A stretch of DNA of 64,000 bases, taken from NCBI GenBank assembly GCA_918026815.1, contig CAKJVC010000030.1, positions 744,001 through 808,000 of the forward strand. The letters run 5' to 3'. The notes below the pieces were generated by a model. It was not told the DNA's origin and did not search any database. It saw nothing but the letters and a program-made list of their open reading frames with translations. The stretch is from Chalara sp. BL73 (Eukaryota; Ascomycota; Leotiomycetes; Helotiales). Position 1 is the stretch's first letter, and the number at the start of each line of letters is the position of its first letter. Below are positions 1 to 11,394 of the stretch, piece after piece. The position numbers and the translations under genes were made by a program.

Positions 1-204
1 ACCGAATTCAACGTTGGGACTGTTATGTTTGATATTCCATCCGTAGCTGCAGTATTTCAGACGCTTCTAGGTATTCAGTGGAGCTGCGGAAGATATATCC
101 ATATCTTTACTCATATCAAATGCTTGAAACACTAGGCATCGTTCAGGAGCCGTGCGTACTCATCTTGGCCATATAAGTAGCTGTTTTCTTCAACAATTGA
201 GGAG

Positions 205-1996
205 CTACTTACCAGCTACTTTCCATCTCGATCCAAGCTGACTAAGTGTCTGTTTCATGTGAAGTGAGACACTGGGCGAGATGTTAAGACGTGGATCCGT
301 GCTGTGAACAGCAGCACGGTAGAGACAGCTGGCAACTAGAGTAGATATTTGATCTACGTTAGATAGTAGGATCCTCTGGATATGGGTTGCAAAAGCGCTG
401 ACATAGCCTATAACGGCGCTGAGATTAGATACCGCTAGGTGATGAAAGTCATTCTTATACGAGAGAGGATAAAAACCGCGAGGTGCTTTCAAGAAGCTCT
501 CGTAAAGAAGGATTAGTGCGCTATGGCTATTAGTAATCAATCACGGGTTCATGGATAAGATTTACCTATAGCAAATTGCGATTGGTACGCAAATTATTGT
601 AGCCTCACTTGACAGTTGTGGCTGTAGAAAGGTGCAAAGTGCCTCAGTCGCTCGAGCAAGCTGTTTAGACTCTTCTGCTCGAATAATTTGTTTTGCGCTT
701 TCTCTTGATACCTCATCTGGATCTGACTTGTCCAAATCATAAATAGGCTCATTGATGTGCTTCAGCACAAGACTCAACAGATTGGAAGCTTGGCACAACC
801 TTGGAAATGGAGAAACATCGATGTTGGTTGAAGAAGAGACGAATAACGGCTCACTTGGCTTTGGCTCCTGGAATGTAGTTAATATCTAGATACTTGTAGA
901 AATCGAAATAGAAAATACGTACCCCTTGCTCGAATGACTTGTCATCAACTGGGAGCCAGACTCCCCTCCATGGATCGGCCAAGGCGAGAGATCGTGTCGG
1001 ATTACCAATGTTCATATGCCTAACCAGAATTAGAGCGCCCAAATTAAGAGGTTGTTCTCCATACCGATCTAAGATGAATAAAGCCCACCAGAGCCGCCTA
1101 CGCTCTTCCATTTCGTCCCACGTTTTAGGTTCCAAAGCAAGCTGAGGAATACCAGCAGTATCTTGTAGACCGATAGCCTGTCCCGCTCTAGCGACTCGTC
1201 CAATAGTCAAGTATGCTTCAGGGTAAACCGCATGGCCTGTCTCATACAACGCAATCAAGACACCAGCTTGCAGAAGCCGTAGTGAGCTAATGCCCGAAAG
1301 CTCCACAGCATTATAAAATTCTTTTGCTAATAGATAAAGCTTAGATCGTATTTGTTCTACCCCCACTGATATTTTGCTATTGATTAGTCTCATGCACAAG
1401 ATTAACAACGCCAAATCCGCCTCCAACGCCGAAGATGAGCTGTGTAGTTCTTGGTATAGCTTTTTCTTCGAAACAATCCCGAACCATGTGGATGTGGAGA
1501 AGAAATATGTCCCCACAGTTGCCTGAATCTCAACTACTCCCCCAACTTCCATTAACACTTCATCAGGTACTACTAGTCTCGGGACTGGCCCCTTAACTTG
1601 GTTTCTCTGGAATACATCCACGTCCAGAAAGAAAGAGCACGGAAATCGGTTGCCATCTTGGGATAATTCTGATCCTGGTGGTTTGGATGGAGAGTTATCC
1701 AATCCTACAATTGTCCGAGGGGAGCTTGATAACTCTCTACCTGTACGATGCCGTTCTTCCAAATAGGCAAGTCGTCTTAGAAGAGCGGCGTAGTCTTCTG
1801 GTGGAATGACCGCAGCGGTTGCATACTTACAATTGCGCTTCAGACGAATACATGCTGAGCACGTGGGAAGAACCTTATCACACCCCTTTTTCTGCTTGCG
1901 ACATGAAGTACATGCATATGGTGCTCTCGAGCTTTCAATATTATCGCTGCTCCTGGGAGAATCTTGTTTTGATTGGATCTTCTCCAATGGTAGCAT
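205..1996 (-). CDS. Zn2Cys6 fungal transcription factor, three exons
   Basis: Likely a nuclear sequence-specific regulator. From the ATG at 1996 the protein carries a Zn2Cys6 binuclear cluster at about residues 28-57 with spacing CX2CX6CX6CX2CX6C (starts ACTSCRKQKKGC), followed by a short helix, a disordered linker and the fungal-specific transcription factor middle domain, with the hallmark EERRRLWWALFILDR near residue 300. Introns inferred at 868-922 (donor GTACGT, acceptor TTCCAG) and 527-565 (39 nt, donor GTAAAT); both keep frame and give about 565 residues ending at 205. The last codons lie on a good GTAAGT donor (about 200-205), so the C-terminus could be longer: the frame just downstream reads like a usual C-terminal helix (YLYGQDEYARLLNDA). 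The target pathway cannot be told from sequence. It is divergent from SAS10, with which it is unlikely to be functionally linked. Confidence 0.85.
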
Positions 1997-2461
1997 ATTG
2001 AAAGACCAGAGTTTGAGTCCGTATTGACCTTGAGATTGTCTTCAGCCTCTTATGACTGTGGTCCCCTGACAGAGGCTGGATCTCAAGCTCTATGAATGAT
2101 GCGATCAGTCCGATGTAAGCTAACTCCAAATTGATTGGTTGCTAACTCATGGCCAGCCGCCGGACCGAGAGAAGAGATAGCTTATGACAATCAGTCTAGG
2201 GGACTTGTTAAAGAGTTAAGTATAGCACAAGTCATGAAATAGTATTAGCATCATGGTCATCTACTCATAACTAGATTGTCTTGTGTAACGAGTCTTCAGC
2301 CTTGTCAGGTGAAGAAAGGGGCTCAACTCGCTACAGTAGACCCCACCCTGCCAGGCTCATATCTCGAGGCGCTAAGATAAGATAAACTTTACCAAGACCT
2401 TTTTTTTCCTGCTATCCAAAAAGTACTCAGTTTGATGATACTTTGATAAAAAACAACATCC
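1997..2461. promoter_or_regulatory. Divergent intergenic region, Zn2Cys6 factor / SAS10
   Basis: About 465 bp shared upstream region between two genes facing away from each other. It contains a T-run at 2400-2408 close to the SAS10 start, and pyrimidine-rich patches typical of fungal core promoters. No specific operator was recognised. Confidence 0.4.
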
Positions 2462-4409
2462 ATGATTATGGGAACAAAACGGAAAGCCTCCGGTAGATCT
2501 GCCGCCAATGGTGAATCCTCAGGCTGGAAAGATAGGGAAGGAGAATTAGGCCCAATTTCAAGCTATGAAGATGTCGCAGACTCCGAGGACGAGTTCCACA
2601 TCAACCGTGACAAGATAATGTTAGATGAGGGTCCTGAGGCAAAGCGGAGGAGGAAGCTCGAAGAAGATAGTATGTACATTGGTCATTCTAGTTTAGGAAT
2701 CCGTTAACAGGGTCGAAGGTGCGCTCCTTGATGCTTCGGACGAAGAGGTTTTGGGTTACGATTCCGACGGTGAAGAGGAGGAAGAAGATGTTCCTGAAGA
2801 TGATGAGGTGCTTGAGGATGAAATCGACGATGAAGAGCTTGGAGGCTACGAAAAGAAAGAGTACTATGGCGCCGACACAATTGAGACAGAGGAACAGGCG
2901 AAGGAGATAGAAGAAGAGGCGAGGCGTCTGCAGCAGAAGAACCTGCAGAAAATGTCTGCTGCTGATTTTGGCTTTGACGAGGACGAATGGTTAGACGCTG
3001 CTAGAGATAAGGCTGAGAAGGAAGGTATAGTTACGGAGACTTTGGTTGTGAAGCAACTTACTCCCGATATGAGTTTACAAGAGCGGACGGAGATAATGCA
3101 GACAAGATATCCTGAGTATGAGCTGCTGGCGAATGAGGTAGTTAGACTCCAGCCTATCTTTATCGAATTACGAGAGCAAGTTGAATCGGAAAAGATTGGA
3201 AAGAGGTCTACAAAAACACCAAGGTCGACCGCAGTAACCAAGTATCGAGCTTTGGGTGCATACCTTGCTTGCGTGGGAATGTATTTCGCCGTCTTGACAT
3301 CGCCAGTGAGGGATTCGGAATCGACGCAGCTCCTCGATCCTGCCGAGCTCCGCGACCACCCAATAATTGATAGTATGTACAACATAGAGGACTCTTGGGT
3401 TTAGGTATACGCAACACTTGCTAATCAATCTATAGGCATTTTCAAGTGCCGAGATATGTGGCAGAGGGCTAAAAAACTCACAGATATAGAGGTGGTTGAA
3501 AATTCGGAAGGTGGCTCTGATGCCGAATTTATTCCGGAGGCGGAGCCCGTGGAGGAAACCAAAAGGACTAAGAAACAGAAAGCACTGGAAACCAGCATCT
3601 CACAAGCCTCGATTCTTAGAGAAAAGCGCATTGAACAGGCGGAGCAGGAATTATCTAGTCTTCCAAAGATGATGCCAAAACCACGCAAATCTACTTCTAA
3701 GCCACAAGCTGTGGATCCCCGCGATGATGATGATAACTCCGATTTTGGCGAAGAGGAGCATTTGTCTGCTAGGGCAGCAGCAGACAAAGCGAAGAAAAGA
3801 AAGTCCCTTCAGTTCTATACCTCACAGGTTGCACAGAAGGCAAACAAACGTACCGGTGCTGGGAGAGATGCGGGCGGAGATATAGATTTGCCCCATAAAG
3901 AACGTCTACGCGATCGCCAGGAGAGATTGAATGCTGAGGCTGCGGCACGGGGCAGAAAACTTGATGAGTATGGACGCGGAGCCGATCTGGGCGGAGACAG
4001 CGGAGACGAAGATGCTGCTGCTGCCAAGGATGTGAGGGATGAAGAGGACGAGTATTATGATATGGTAGCAAAGCTATCGAGAAAGAAGAAACAAGACAAA
4101 GCCGAGAAATACGATGCAATCAGGAAGGCCAAAGAGGAGAATGGGCTACTGAGAGTTGTCGAAGGCGAGGTAGAGGGAGACGGCAAGCGAGCGATTGGAT
4201 ACACGATAGAAAAGAACAAGGGTTTAGCGCCGAAGCGTAAGAAAGATGTGCGAAATCCTCGAGTCAAGAAGCGGATGAAGTTCGATGCGAAAAAGAAGAA
4301 GCTCAGTAGTATGCGAGCAGTGTATAAGGGTGGCGAGGAAAGAGGCGGATATGGTGGCGAGAAGACCGGTATCAAAACCGGATTAGTGAAGAGTATCAAG
4401 CTTTCTTAA
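2462..4409 (+). CDS. SAS10: Sas10/Utp3 family SSU-processome protein
   Basis: Nucleolar component of the small-subunit processome (U3 snoRNP), needed for 18S pre-rRNA processing; in yeast the same protein was first described as a silencing factor. Exons 2462-2669, 2719-3372 and 3436-4409 give 611 residues; the second in-frame ATG at 2468 is equally possible. The N-terminal third is very acidic (DSDGEEEEEDVPEDDE) with a KRRRKLEE patch; the central segment at about residues 200-260 matches the Sas10/Utp3/C1D domain region. The C-terminal Sas10 domain is unmistakable: RAIGYTIEKNKGLAPKRKK, then RNPRVKKRMKFDAKKKK and ending in GLVKSIKLS. Intron 1 (2670-2718) uses GTATGT and a CGAAG acceptor, because the more obvious AACAG at 2710 breaks the frame. 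Intron 2 (3373-3435) also starts GTATGT. Confidence 0.93.
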
Positions 4410-4954
4410 AGACGCTTGTCACGTTTTGAAAGCTAGAACATAAATGAAAGCATTGGTCTCATTGTTTCAATTGTGTTGATAGCACTACCGCCACAGGTAG
4501 ATGCGTCAGCTCATCTATCGTGAAGTAGTGATGTTGGTGATGGTGTACTTGAGCACATATCCCAGCTCAGATCCTGAATCCTACCACAGCATACCTATTT
4601 CATTATCATTCGTTTGGTGTCGGTATGCCTACATCGAAAATTTGAGCGAATCTGGCTCTCATCAAAAACATATATTTGAGGGTTTGTTCAGTTATCATTT
4701 AGGACAGCATCCATCGAGACGATGATTCTTTCCTAGATCAGCAGGCTAGATTTCGAATTGGGCCGTAGCCTGCAGACAGCCGAATGAGGAAGGCATGATA
4801 ACCTTGATATCCCTCGCATGTTTGGAGACCTGGATCTTAAAATTTACTTCTTACTTCGTCACCATCACCTACAGGGCCTTCTTAGGGCATGTCACGTACC
4901 TCATAAGAATATATTTAACATCGTTTCTTCTTCAGCTACAGCGGAACATTCTCC
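4410..4954. other. Intergenic region, SAS10 terminator and chitinase promoter
   Basis: About 545 bp with the 3' flank of SAS10 and the upstream region of the chitinase. I see no gene, RNA or repeat in it. A TATA-like AATATATTTAAC lies about 45 bp before the chitinase ATG. Confidence 0.4.
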
Positions 4955-7633
4955 ATGCTTCTCCCCGCGTCCTCAGCCCTATTAATAGGCACCCTCTTCA
5001 TCGTAAGATGCAACTCTGCCAAGCGAGAGAACATAACCGTGGAGCAGCAAGACCTGGAAGTCGCACCCCCTTTCCCCTTCCTTGAGGTCGGGCTTCAATA
5101 TATTCTCAGCCAAATAGGCCAGAATGCTACCAAGGCGCATAACGATTCGATTCAGCAGTTTGCATCTCACTTGAGTCCTAATATCACATCTTCGAATCAG
5201 TCACAGGCTGTTGTGGTTCCTCAACCTTTGGCTAAGCCTGCTGGGCCTACACAGTGCAGCATTACGTTACCTTGCCTAGAGTGAGTACATTCGTGAGGGA
5301 TCACTTGCCTGATATATGCGTGTCTGCATCCCATTTTTTTCCGACTCCCCTGGCGCACATCTGAATGGTTGCTGACTTCTGTGTGTCCCAGTGGAAGTTG
5401 TTGCAACTCAGTGAGTTTGACTTTCGTTTGATGAGGTGTCATCTCCCTAATCACTGGCAGGAAGGGAATTGTGGCTTTACCCCATATCATTGTAACACAA
5501 CTGCAACAACACGTTGTGTAAGAGATTGTAATGCTCGCGCAATGTGCGGAGTTGATTCATTATACAGCCAGCAAAAGTGTCCGCTGAACATTTGCTGTTC
5601 GTACTTCGGATATTGTGGTGTATGTATGCATCTATTAACTAGCGGAGAAATATGATCTAACGGAATGGAAGACAACCAGTGTTCACTGCTCCAATTCTGG
5701 CAAGACTCCTTGCCAGAAGGGATATGGCCAATGTGAAGTAGTGGCTCCACCCTTGTGTCCGGGAGGTTCCACAGCTACAAAAGGTAGGAGAATTGCTTAC
5801 TATCAGGTGTCGTGAGTAGCTCCCCATTTTTTTATATCAGTATTTCATTTCTCATGATTTATAGAAACGTGTACGGGAGACGCTGCAACCGGATTGTTCC
5901 TTCACAGATCAACACAAAGGGACTCACGCATCTCAACTTGGCATTTGCATCGATTGATCCTAAAACATTTCATGTTATTCCTACAGACTCACTGGATCTG
6001 ACGCTGTATCTTGAATTTAGTAATTTGAAAACAAGAAAGCTTCAAACTTGGATCGCGATTGGAGGGTTTGACTTCAATAACCCTGGGCCAACACATACTA
6101 CCTTTTCGGACATGGTCGCTATGCCTGCCAATCGAGCGACATTCATCAAATCCCTAATTGAGTTCATGAATGCATGGGAGTTTCAAGGTGCAGAGTAAGC
6201 TAGACATATCGCTCATTTGGCCGACATCTGCGTTCAACACCGAATACATTCTTCGCATCTTCAATCTGTTTCTGAGATATCTTTATTAACGCCATACCCT
6301 AGTCTTGATTGGGAATATCCTGCGCAACCATCTCGTGGAGGCCATCCTAATGATGCGGCCAATCTCGTTGCACTCGTAAAAGAAATGCGATCAGCATTTG
6401 GTGATAAATATGGACTGAGCCTAGCCCTGTGAGTTGTCTTAAGCCTCGAAGAAACCATCTAATGCATTACTATTGAGACCGCCGGACTTCGGCTATCTCT
6501 CGGGCTACGATCCTGTAGGCATGGCTCCTTTTGTTGACTTCTTCAATTACATGTATGAAAGTTTCATCATCTGTCTCTATGATAAAGAACGGCTTTGCAT
6601 ACTGAGCTTACTTTAGGACATACGATCTACATGGCCCTTGGGAAGCAAGTTATCTCGGCGCTTTTGTGCGACCACATACATCGATCAACGATATTGATTC
6701 ATACATGTTGCCTATGTGGTTTGATGGTGTTCCCTCTTACCAAATAAATATTGGAATTGCATATTATGGCCGCGGTTTCACCCTGTCCGACCGGAACTGT
6801 CGAGAGATTGGATGCCCTTATACTGGTGGAAATAAGGCAGGTCCTTGCACAGCTTCAACGGGATTGCTCAGTCTGCAAGAGATCAACCAACTAGTAATGA
6901 ATAAGGTAGCTTTGACAAATTTACTTCCAGATCTCATGATTAAGCAAATCTCATGGGACGACCAATGGATAGGTTATGATGATGATGAGACGATTGCTTT
7001 GAAGATCAAATGGGCAGATCTACATTGTCTGGCAGGAACTGCGGTATGGTCTGCTGACCTGAATTCCGGCGCTGGAAGGTAGATTTTCGTCCAGGTTCAT
7101 ACATGATCCAAGCTAACCCCGATTCTAGTGGTGATAGCCCTATGACTTTGAGTACGGACGGAACTTGCGGCAAGGGGGTGATGTGCCTTGGATCTATGTT
7201 CGGAGACTGCTGCTCTAAGAATGGGTGGTGTGGCTCAACTAAGGAATACTGCTCGCCAAGTTCTGGATGTCAACTTGAATATGGGACTTGTGTACTAGAA
7301 ACAGCAGCAGGCGCACATGTCAGCACAGACGGCAGGTGTGGGAATGGAGCCACTTGTACTGGCTCTGCCTTCGGTAAGTGCTGCTCGTCTGCAGGTTATT
7401 GTGGCTCGTCACCACTTTATTGCTCTCCGGGTGGTGGCTGCCAGTCTTCATATGGTATATGTATAGGAGGCGGAGCAGGTACGATTAGCACGAATGGAAT
7501 GTGCGGAAATGGAATTACCTGTCAGAACTCTGGGTTTGGGAATTGTTGCTCACAATATGGCTATTGTGGCACAACAAGCGATCACTGTGCTGGCACTAAT
7601 GGTTGTCGACCACAGTTTGGGACTTGCCAGTAG
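4955..7633 (+). CDS. Secreted GH18 chitinase with hevein-type chitin-binding modules (killer-toxin-like subgroup)
   Basis: Predicted to hydrolyse chitin outside the cell. Nine exons: 4955-5280, 5392-5410, 5461-5619, 5672-5811, 5865-6194, 6303-6428, 6478-6552, 6617-7078, 7129-7633; the sum is 2142 nt, 713 residues. Order: signal peptide (MLLPASSALLIGTLFIVRC), a spacer with N-glycosylation sites, a cysteine-rich stretch starting DGSCCNSEGNCGFTPYHC, a chitin-binding type 1 module (CPLNICCSYFGYCG joined to TTSVHCS), a GH18 catalytic domain from about residue 215, and three C-terminal hevein-like repeats (CCSKNGWCG, CCSSAGYCG, CCSQYGYCG) at about 550-713. The active-site motif reads FQGADLDWEYP around 325, so the catalytic Glu is present while the first Asp of DxxDxDxE is Gln. 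The barrel ends with SWDDQWIGYDDDET and AVWSADLNSG. This layout is that of fungal subgroup C chitinases; LysM repeats are not evident. Exon 2 is only 19 nt. Confidence 0.9.
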
Positions 7634-9414
7634 AGAGTTGATTCGATTGCTTGGTCATTGCGGAGCCACATTCCAATAGAATATAGTGTATTACCTCATT
7701 CCAATGGGCATCAGCTTGTCTGTACCCATTCTCGCTGCCCAGTAGATCGCGTAAACAAAAAAGTGGGCTATACCTAAGATATTTACCAAGCACACCTAGA
7801 AAGGAAGCAAATATTTGCAGGCGAAAGGCTTTCATCCTTCTTTTTATGGGAGAATTCACAACAATTCATGGTATTCCAAAGCTATATAATTAATAGGGCA
7901 TAAATACAATGATGGAAAATAGTGTTCATGATTCCGACAAAAATTCTAGATTGAAGCTTCGGGCCTTTTCCATCGAGAGCTAAAGCGAATAATCGTAGTC
8001 AGGCGGCACCCCTACTCAAGAGGTCCTATGCAATGGAAAGCTATCCAATATACCGTATACCAATCGGCTTTCTCCTCTCTTTGAAGGCGGAACGTTACCC
8101 CCTCCCCTTTGACAACAAACAAATTCCGAGCTGAACATTACTTAGTACACAACAACATCAAGAGATATTTCCCCTCCTTGAGGAGCTACTCGGTCTCCCT
8201 TATTCCCATGCAAGCCCTCGCATTCTGACACGCCACAGGTCACTGCTTGTCTTGGTCTCCGGCCCGGGAGCCGGATCTCTTGGACCAAACGCCTCAAGCG
8301 GCTGAGCGGAAGTCATTCCATCTCATCTCATTCCTGGGAATCCCTTAGCTTCAACCCTCTCCCCCTCTGTGAAATTAGCGCAGAGAGGCAGAGTCAAGAA
8401 GAAAGAATCAAGGGGGGGGTGGAATAGGAGCCGTGAGCGCAAGAAACTATCCTGAGCAAATGGCGTTGATATCCCCACTAGGGCACAAAACTCGAAGCCA
8501 TGCAGCACAAAATGGATGCAAAAATCTCCGTTGGTTCAACGTTCCGCCCATCTGGAACAGCCAAGATCACATGACGCTCCCGCGATGCGGCCTCTGTGAG
8601 ACCATCTGCAGCCTTAAACCAACCTCAGTTATGTAACCATGCATGGGCATATTTTTTGGGGGCTGGTTTTCGCAGGATTTCCTCTGCGAAATTATGTTTC
8701 CTCAGCCTCCAGATTCCCCCCCGCCGTCTTTTGCCAACTCCACAATTTCAATTCAATGACAAACGAAATATGGAACAAGTGCCAAAAAGGGGGAGAGAAA
8801 GTCTTGATTCCCCTCAGATCCATCTCTAGGGGGTTTTAGGAACCCCCCGGAAACAAAAAAAAAAACGGGCAATTGCCGCGTATCTCAAATCCCCGCCCCT
8901 AAAACACCATATAGTAGATACAATTTCCTTCTTAATACAATCTTTTTGGTTTGGCCTCCCTCCTATAGACATCCGCTTTCCTATCTGTCCACTTTCGTAC
9001 AATGCCCTAAAGGTATATCCTCCACTCCCACCTCCTGAACCCCATAGAAACAAACTGCTCCGCACGCCCCGTGAAATAAAAAGGAAAAACTCCAGGCTAA
9101 AAAGGTCGCTCAAAGGCTCAAGGTCAGACGAGAATTAGATGTGTCGGCATGTCGGTATTAAAGATAGATCTTCGCGTTTGTTACGCTCAAGGATAGTGTA
9201 GAAATTAATGATTGGTGTTATGTGCTGTGAATATGGTGATGGTACGGTCGCCCGAATGCTGCTCTTTGTGACGATGAATTATGCCGCTGATGATGGTAAG
9301 GAAAGATGATGTGTTATAAATACACAAAAGGGGCGAGAAATGGGTCGCTGTGAATACAGGGGAAAGAGCGTGTGGAAATGTTCTGTTTGCCATTCTAGGA
9401 CATGGGAGTGTGTT
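7634..9414. other. Long convergent 3' region between chitinase and bZIP gene
   Basis: About 1.8 kb between two converging genes. It holds a G-run at 8411-8418 and an A-run near 8859-8868, and several short open frames without start context or protein-like composition. The part near 9000-9414 may be bZIP 3' UTR. No RNA gene or transposon recognised. Confidence 0.45.
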
Positions 9415-11394
9415 CTATCGTCGTGCAGCGTCTGTGGGCCCCCACCTATCGTATTGCGGTCGGGGGAAGGGCTCAAATGGTGGCGGAGGCCCTGTTGAGG
9501 GAGGAAGGCTTGGGGGTCCTCCCTGTGGAACTGATGGTTCATTCATTCGCAAAGGTGGGAGGCTCGGAGGCCCTTGCCCTGGAGGGTAGCCAGCAGACAA
9601 CACTGGAGGCAGCGTCGAAGCCGGAGGGAGCGTGTATGGCACATTTGTAAAGTCACCTGAAGTATCAGTTCTTCTCCTTCTTGGAGCTCTTTCGGAGGTG
9701 CTAGGATCCTGCTGGTAGCTCAGAGGGGGCGGAGGAGGACCACCTGGCGCTGCCTGTCCTTGAAATGAAGTTGAGCGCATAGACTGTGGACTTGGAGGCG
9801 CTTGCATGGCTAGATGCCTCAAATCCTTGCTTCTATAAAGCACATCACGGAATCGATCTCTCTCTCCTCGATAGAAGTCCCTTTCGCTCTCCGCCTCTCT
9901 AATTCTACGCTCTAACTCACGGTTCTGCTGCTGCATCTTTTCGATAGTCGTGCTCGCTTCCTTCTCTTTCTCTTTTCGTCGTTGACGGAATCGTGCGGAG
10001 GCCCCTGCATTGCGCGCGCGCTTCTCGTCAGCTAGCCGTGACGCTTGGTGCACGTCAATCGGCACGTTAAACACGCCTTGAGAGGTGGTTATAGTCATAA
10101 ACTGAGATGGGTCCGCACCCTGACGCGAAGGTTTTGCGCTCGTGGTGACGGACACACTGGAAGGAGGAGCACTGTACGGACCTTCTGTGCCCGAAGCAGA
10201 TGATGTTTGAAATTGCAGGCCTCCCGCTCCTTGTGCTTGTTGCATTGACGGAGCAAAGCTTGATCCGGGGAAATAGGAGCCGCTGGTCGGAGGCGGTCCC
10301 CCTTTGTAGATGAAAGATGCTGGAGAAGCTTGACTGGAAGATACTCCCGCTGAGGTTGATATGCTGGGGCTGATGCTTTGAGCAGGCGATCCTCGTTCGG
10401 CTGGTTGTCGCGAGCTTCCGCTTGGGTGTCGTTCGAGGGAAGGAGCAGATCCGCTGGGCCCAACAGGCGGAAATCCATAATGCTGTAAATGAGCTCGCTC
10501 CGGTGGTGTTGGCGTTGGGGCAGGCGGAGCATCCGGTGGTCCTGCATGTCCAGATGTTGCCGCAAATCCTACTCCACTCCTATGCGGAATAAATGGAGAT
10601 CGCTGTGCATCAATGGTTCCTTGACTGGGTCTATGAAGGATTGTTGTCCGAGCACCTTTCGGCGTCAGTATCCGTCGAGGAGAGCTTCCGCGACTTCTAG
10701 AGAAAGTTGATTTATAACCTTCTTGCGTTGGCGAGGTGTTTGAGGATGCTGGTTGACCAGAAACCGTGTGTTGTAGACCTGTCATAGGGCTGGGCGCAAA
10801 GTGTGCAGGGGGGCCGGTCGTGGAATGCTGTGAATCTGTGGTACCAGTGCTCACTCGACGACTGGAGGTTTGAGCTGCATGGGCTCCTTCAGGCTCCGCT
10901 GGATTGAGTATTGAATGCACGGCGAGATCTCTTGATGGCGCTGGTCTCCAGTCTTCACCAGGCGTTCCTGGTTGTGATACCCTGCCTTGCTGAGGTGACT
11001 GCTGAAATCGCGCATGTCCCTGATTTCCAGACTGTTCGGGATGCTGCCTTTCCGCGAGTTGATTTCCTTGCTGAATGTCATCTCGCTGTTGAAATGGAGC
11101 AAGTGTTATTTTCTGTCCATCTGGAGGCGATCGAGATACAGGCCGAGACGCAGGAGGCCGCTGCGACATCGAGTCCTGTTCCCCTAAGCCTGGATGGTCC
11201 CGAGGACCGGGACATTGACCTCCCTCGGCCGCTGCTTCCTTGCTCTGCTTCTGATAGCTCTGAAGCTTGTTAACGAAATCAGCAAGACGCCTTTCGAGAA
11301 TGTCTGGTGATTTTTCTCCCGGACCCTGATTCAATCTTGATGATGTCAGTGCGTCCGTAGGAGTAAATGCGACAAAACTCGAACTCTCGCGCAA
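9415..11394 (-). CDS. bZIP transcription factor, 5' end unresolved
   Basis: Likely nuclear DNA-binding regulator. The open frame encodes a long Pro/Ser/Gln-rich disordered protein with one bZIP domain encoded at roughly 9850-10060. Its basic region RNAGASARFRQRRKEKEKE has the invariant N-x7-R spacing, and it is followed by a leucine-zipper-like coiled coil (TTIEKMQQQNRELERRIRE). Just upstream of the basic region sits a short well-ordered stretch (FNVPIDVHQASRLADEK). The frame stays open upstream to a stop near 11500, yet the first in-frame ATG is at 11169 (584 residues); 11394 is a TTG. The upstream part reads as protein (ILERRLADFVNKLQSYQKQ), so either an upstream exon supplies the AUG or initiation is at a near-cognate codon. 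The subfamily and target genes are not identifiable here. Confidence 0.82.
   Translation of the reverse strand: MRESSSFVAFTPTDALTSSRLNQGPGEKSPDILERRLADFVNKLQSYQKQSKEAAAEGGQCPGPRDHPGLGEQDSMSQRPPASRPVSRSPPDGQKITLAPFQQRDDIQQGNQLAERQHPEQSGNQGHARFQQSPQQGRVSQPGTPGEDWRPAPSRDLAVHSILNPAEPEGAHAAQTSSRRVSTGTTDSQHSTTGPPAHFAPSPMTGLQHTVSGQPASSNTSPTQEGYKSTFSRSRGSSPRRILTPKGARTTILHRPSQGTIDAQRSPFIPHRSGVGFAATSGHAGPPDAPPAPTPTPPERAHLQHYGFPPVGPSGSAPSLERHPSGSSRQPAERGSPAQSISPSISTSAGVSSSQASPASFIYKGGPPPTSGSYFPGSSFAPSMQQAQGAGGLQFQTSSASGTEGPYSAPPSSVSVTTSAKPSRQGADPSQFMTITTSQGVFNVPIDVHQASRLADEKRARNAGASARFRQRRKEKEKEASTTIEKMQQQNRELERRIREAESERDFYRGERDRFRDVLYRSKDLRHLAMQAPPSPQSMRSTSFQGQAAPGGPPPPPLSYQQDPSTSERAPRRRRTDTSGDFTNVPYTLPPASTLPPVLSAGYPPGQGPPSLPPLRMNEPSVPQGGPPSLPPSTGPPPPFEPFPRPQYDRWGPTDAARR

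Noticed and set aside
2670..2710. SAS10 intron ending at the AACAG at 2710
   Set aside because: It breaks the frame; the CGAAG at 2718 is in phase.
9350..9650. Plus-strand frames antisense to the bZIP 3' end
   Set aside because: Gly/Pro/Val-rich shadows of the Pro-rich minus-strand coding sequence; no independent start or domain.
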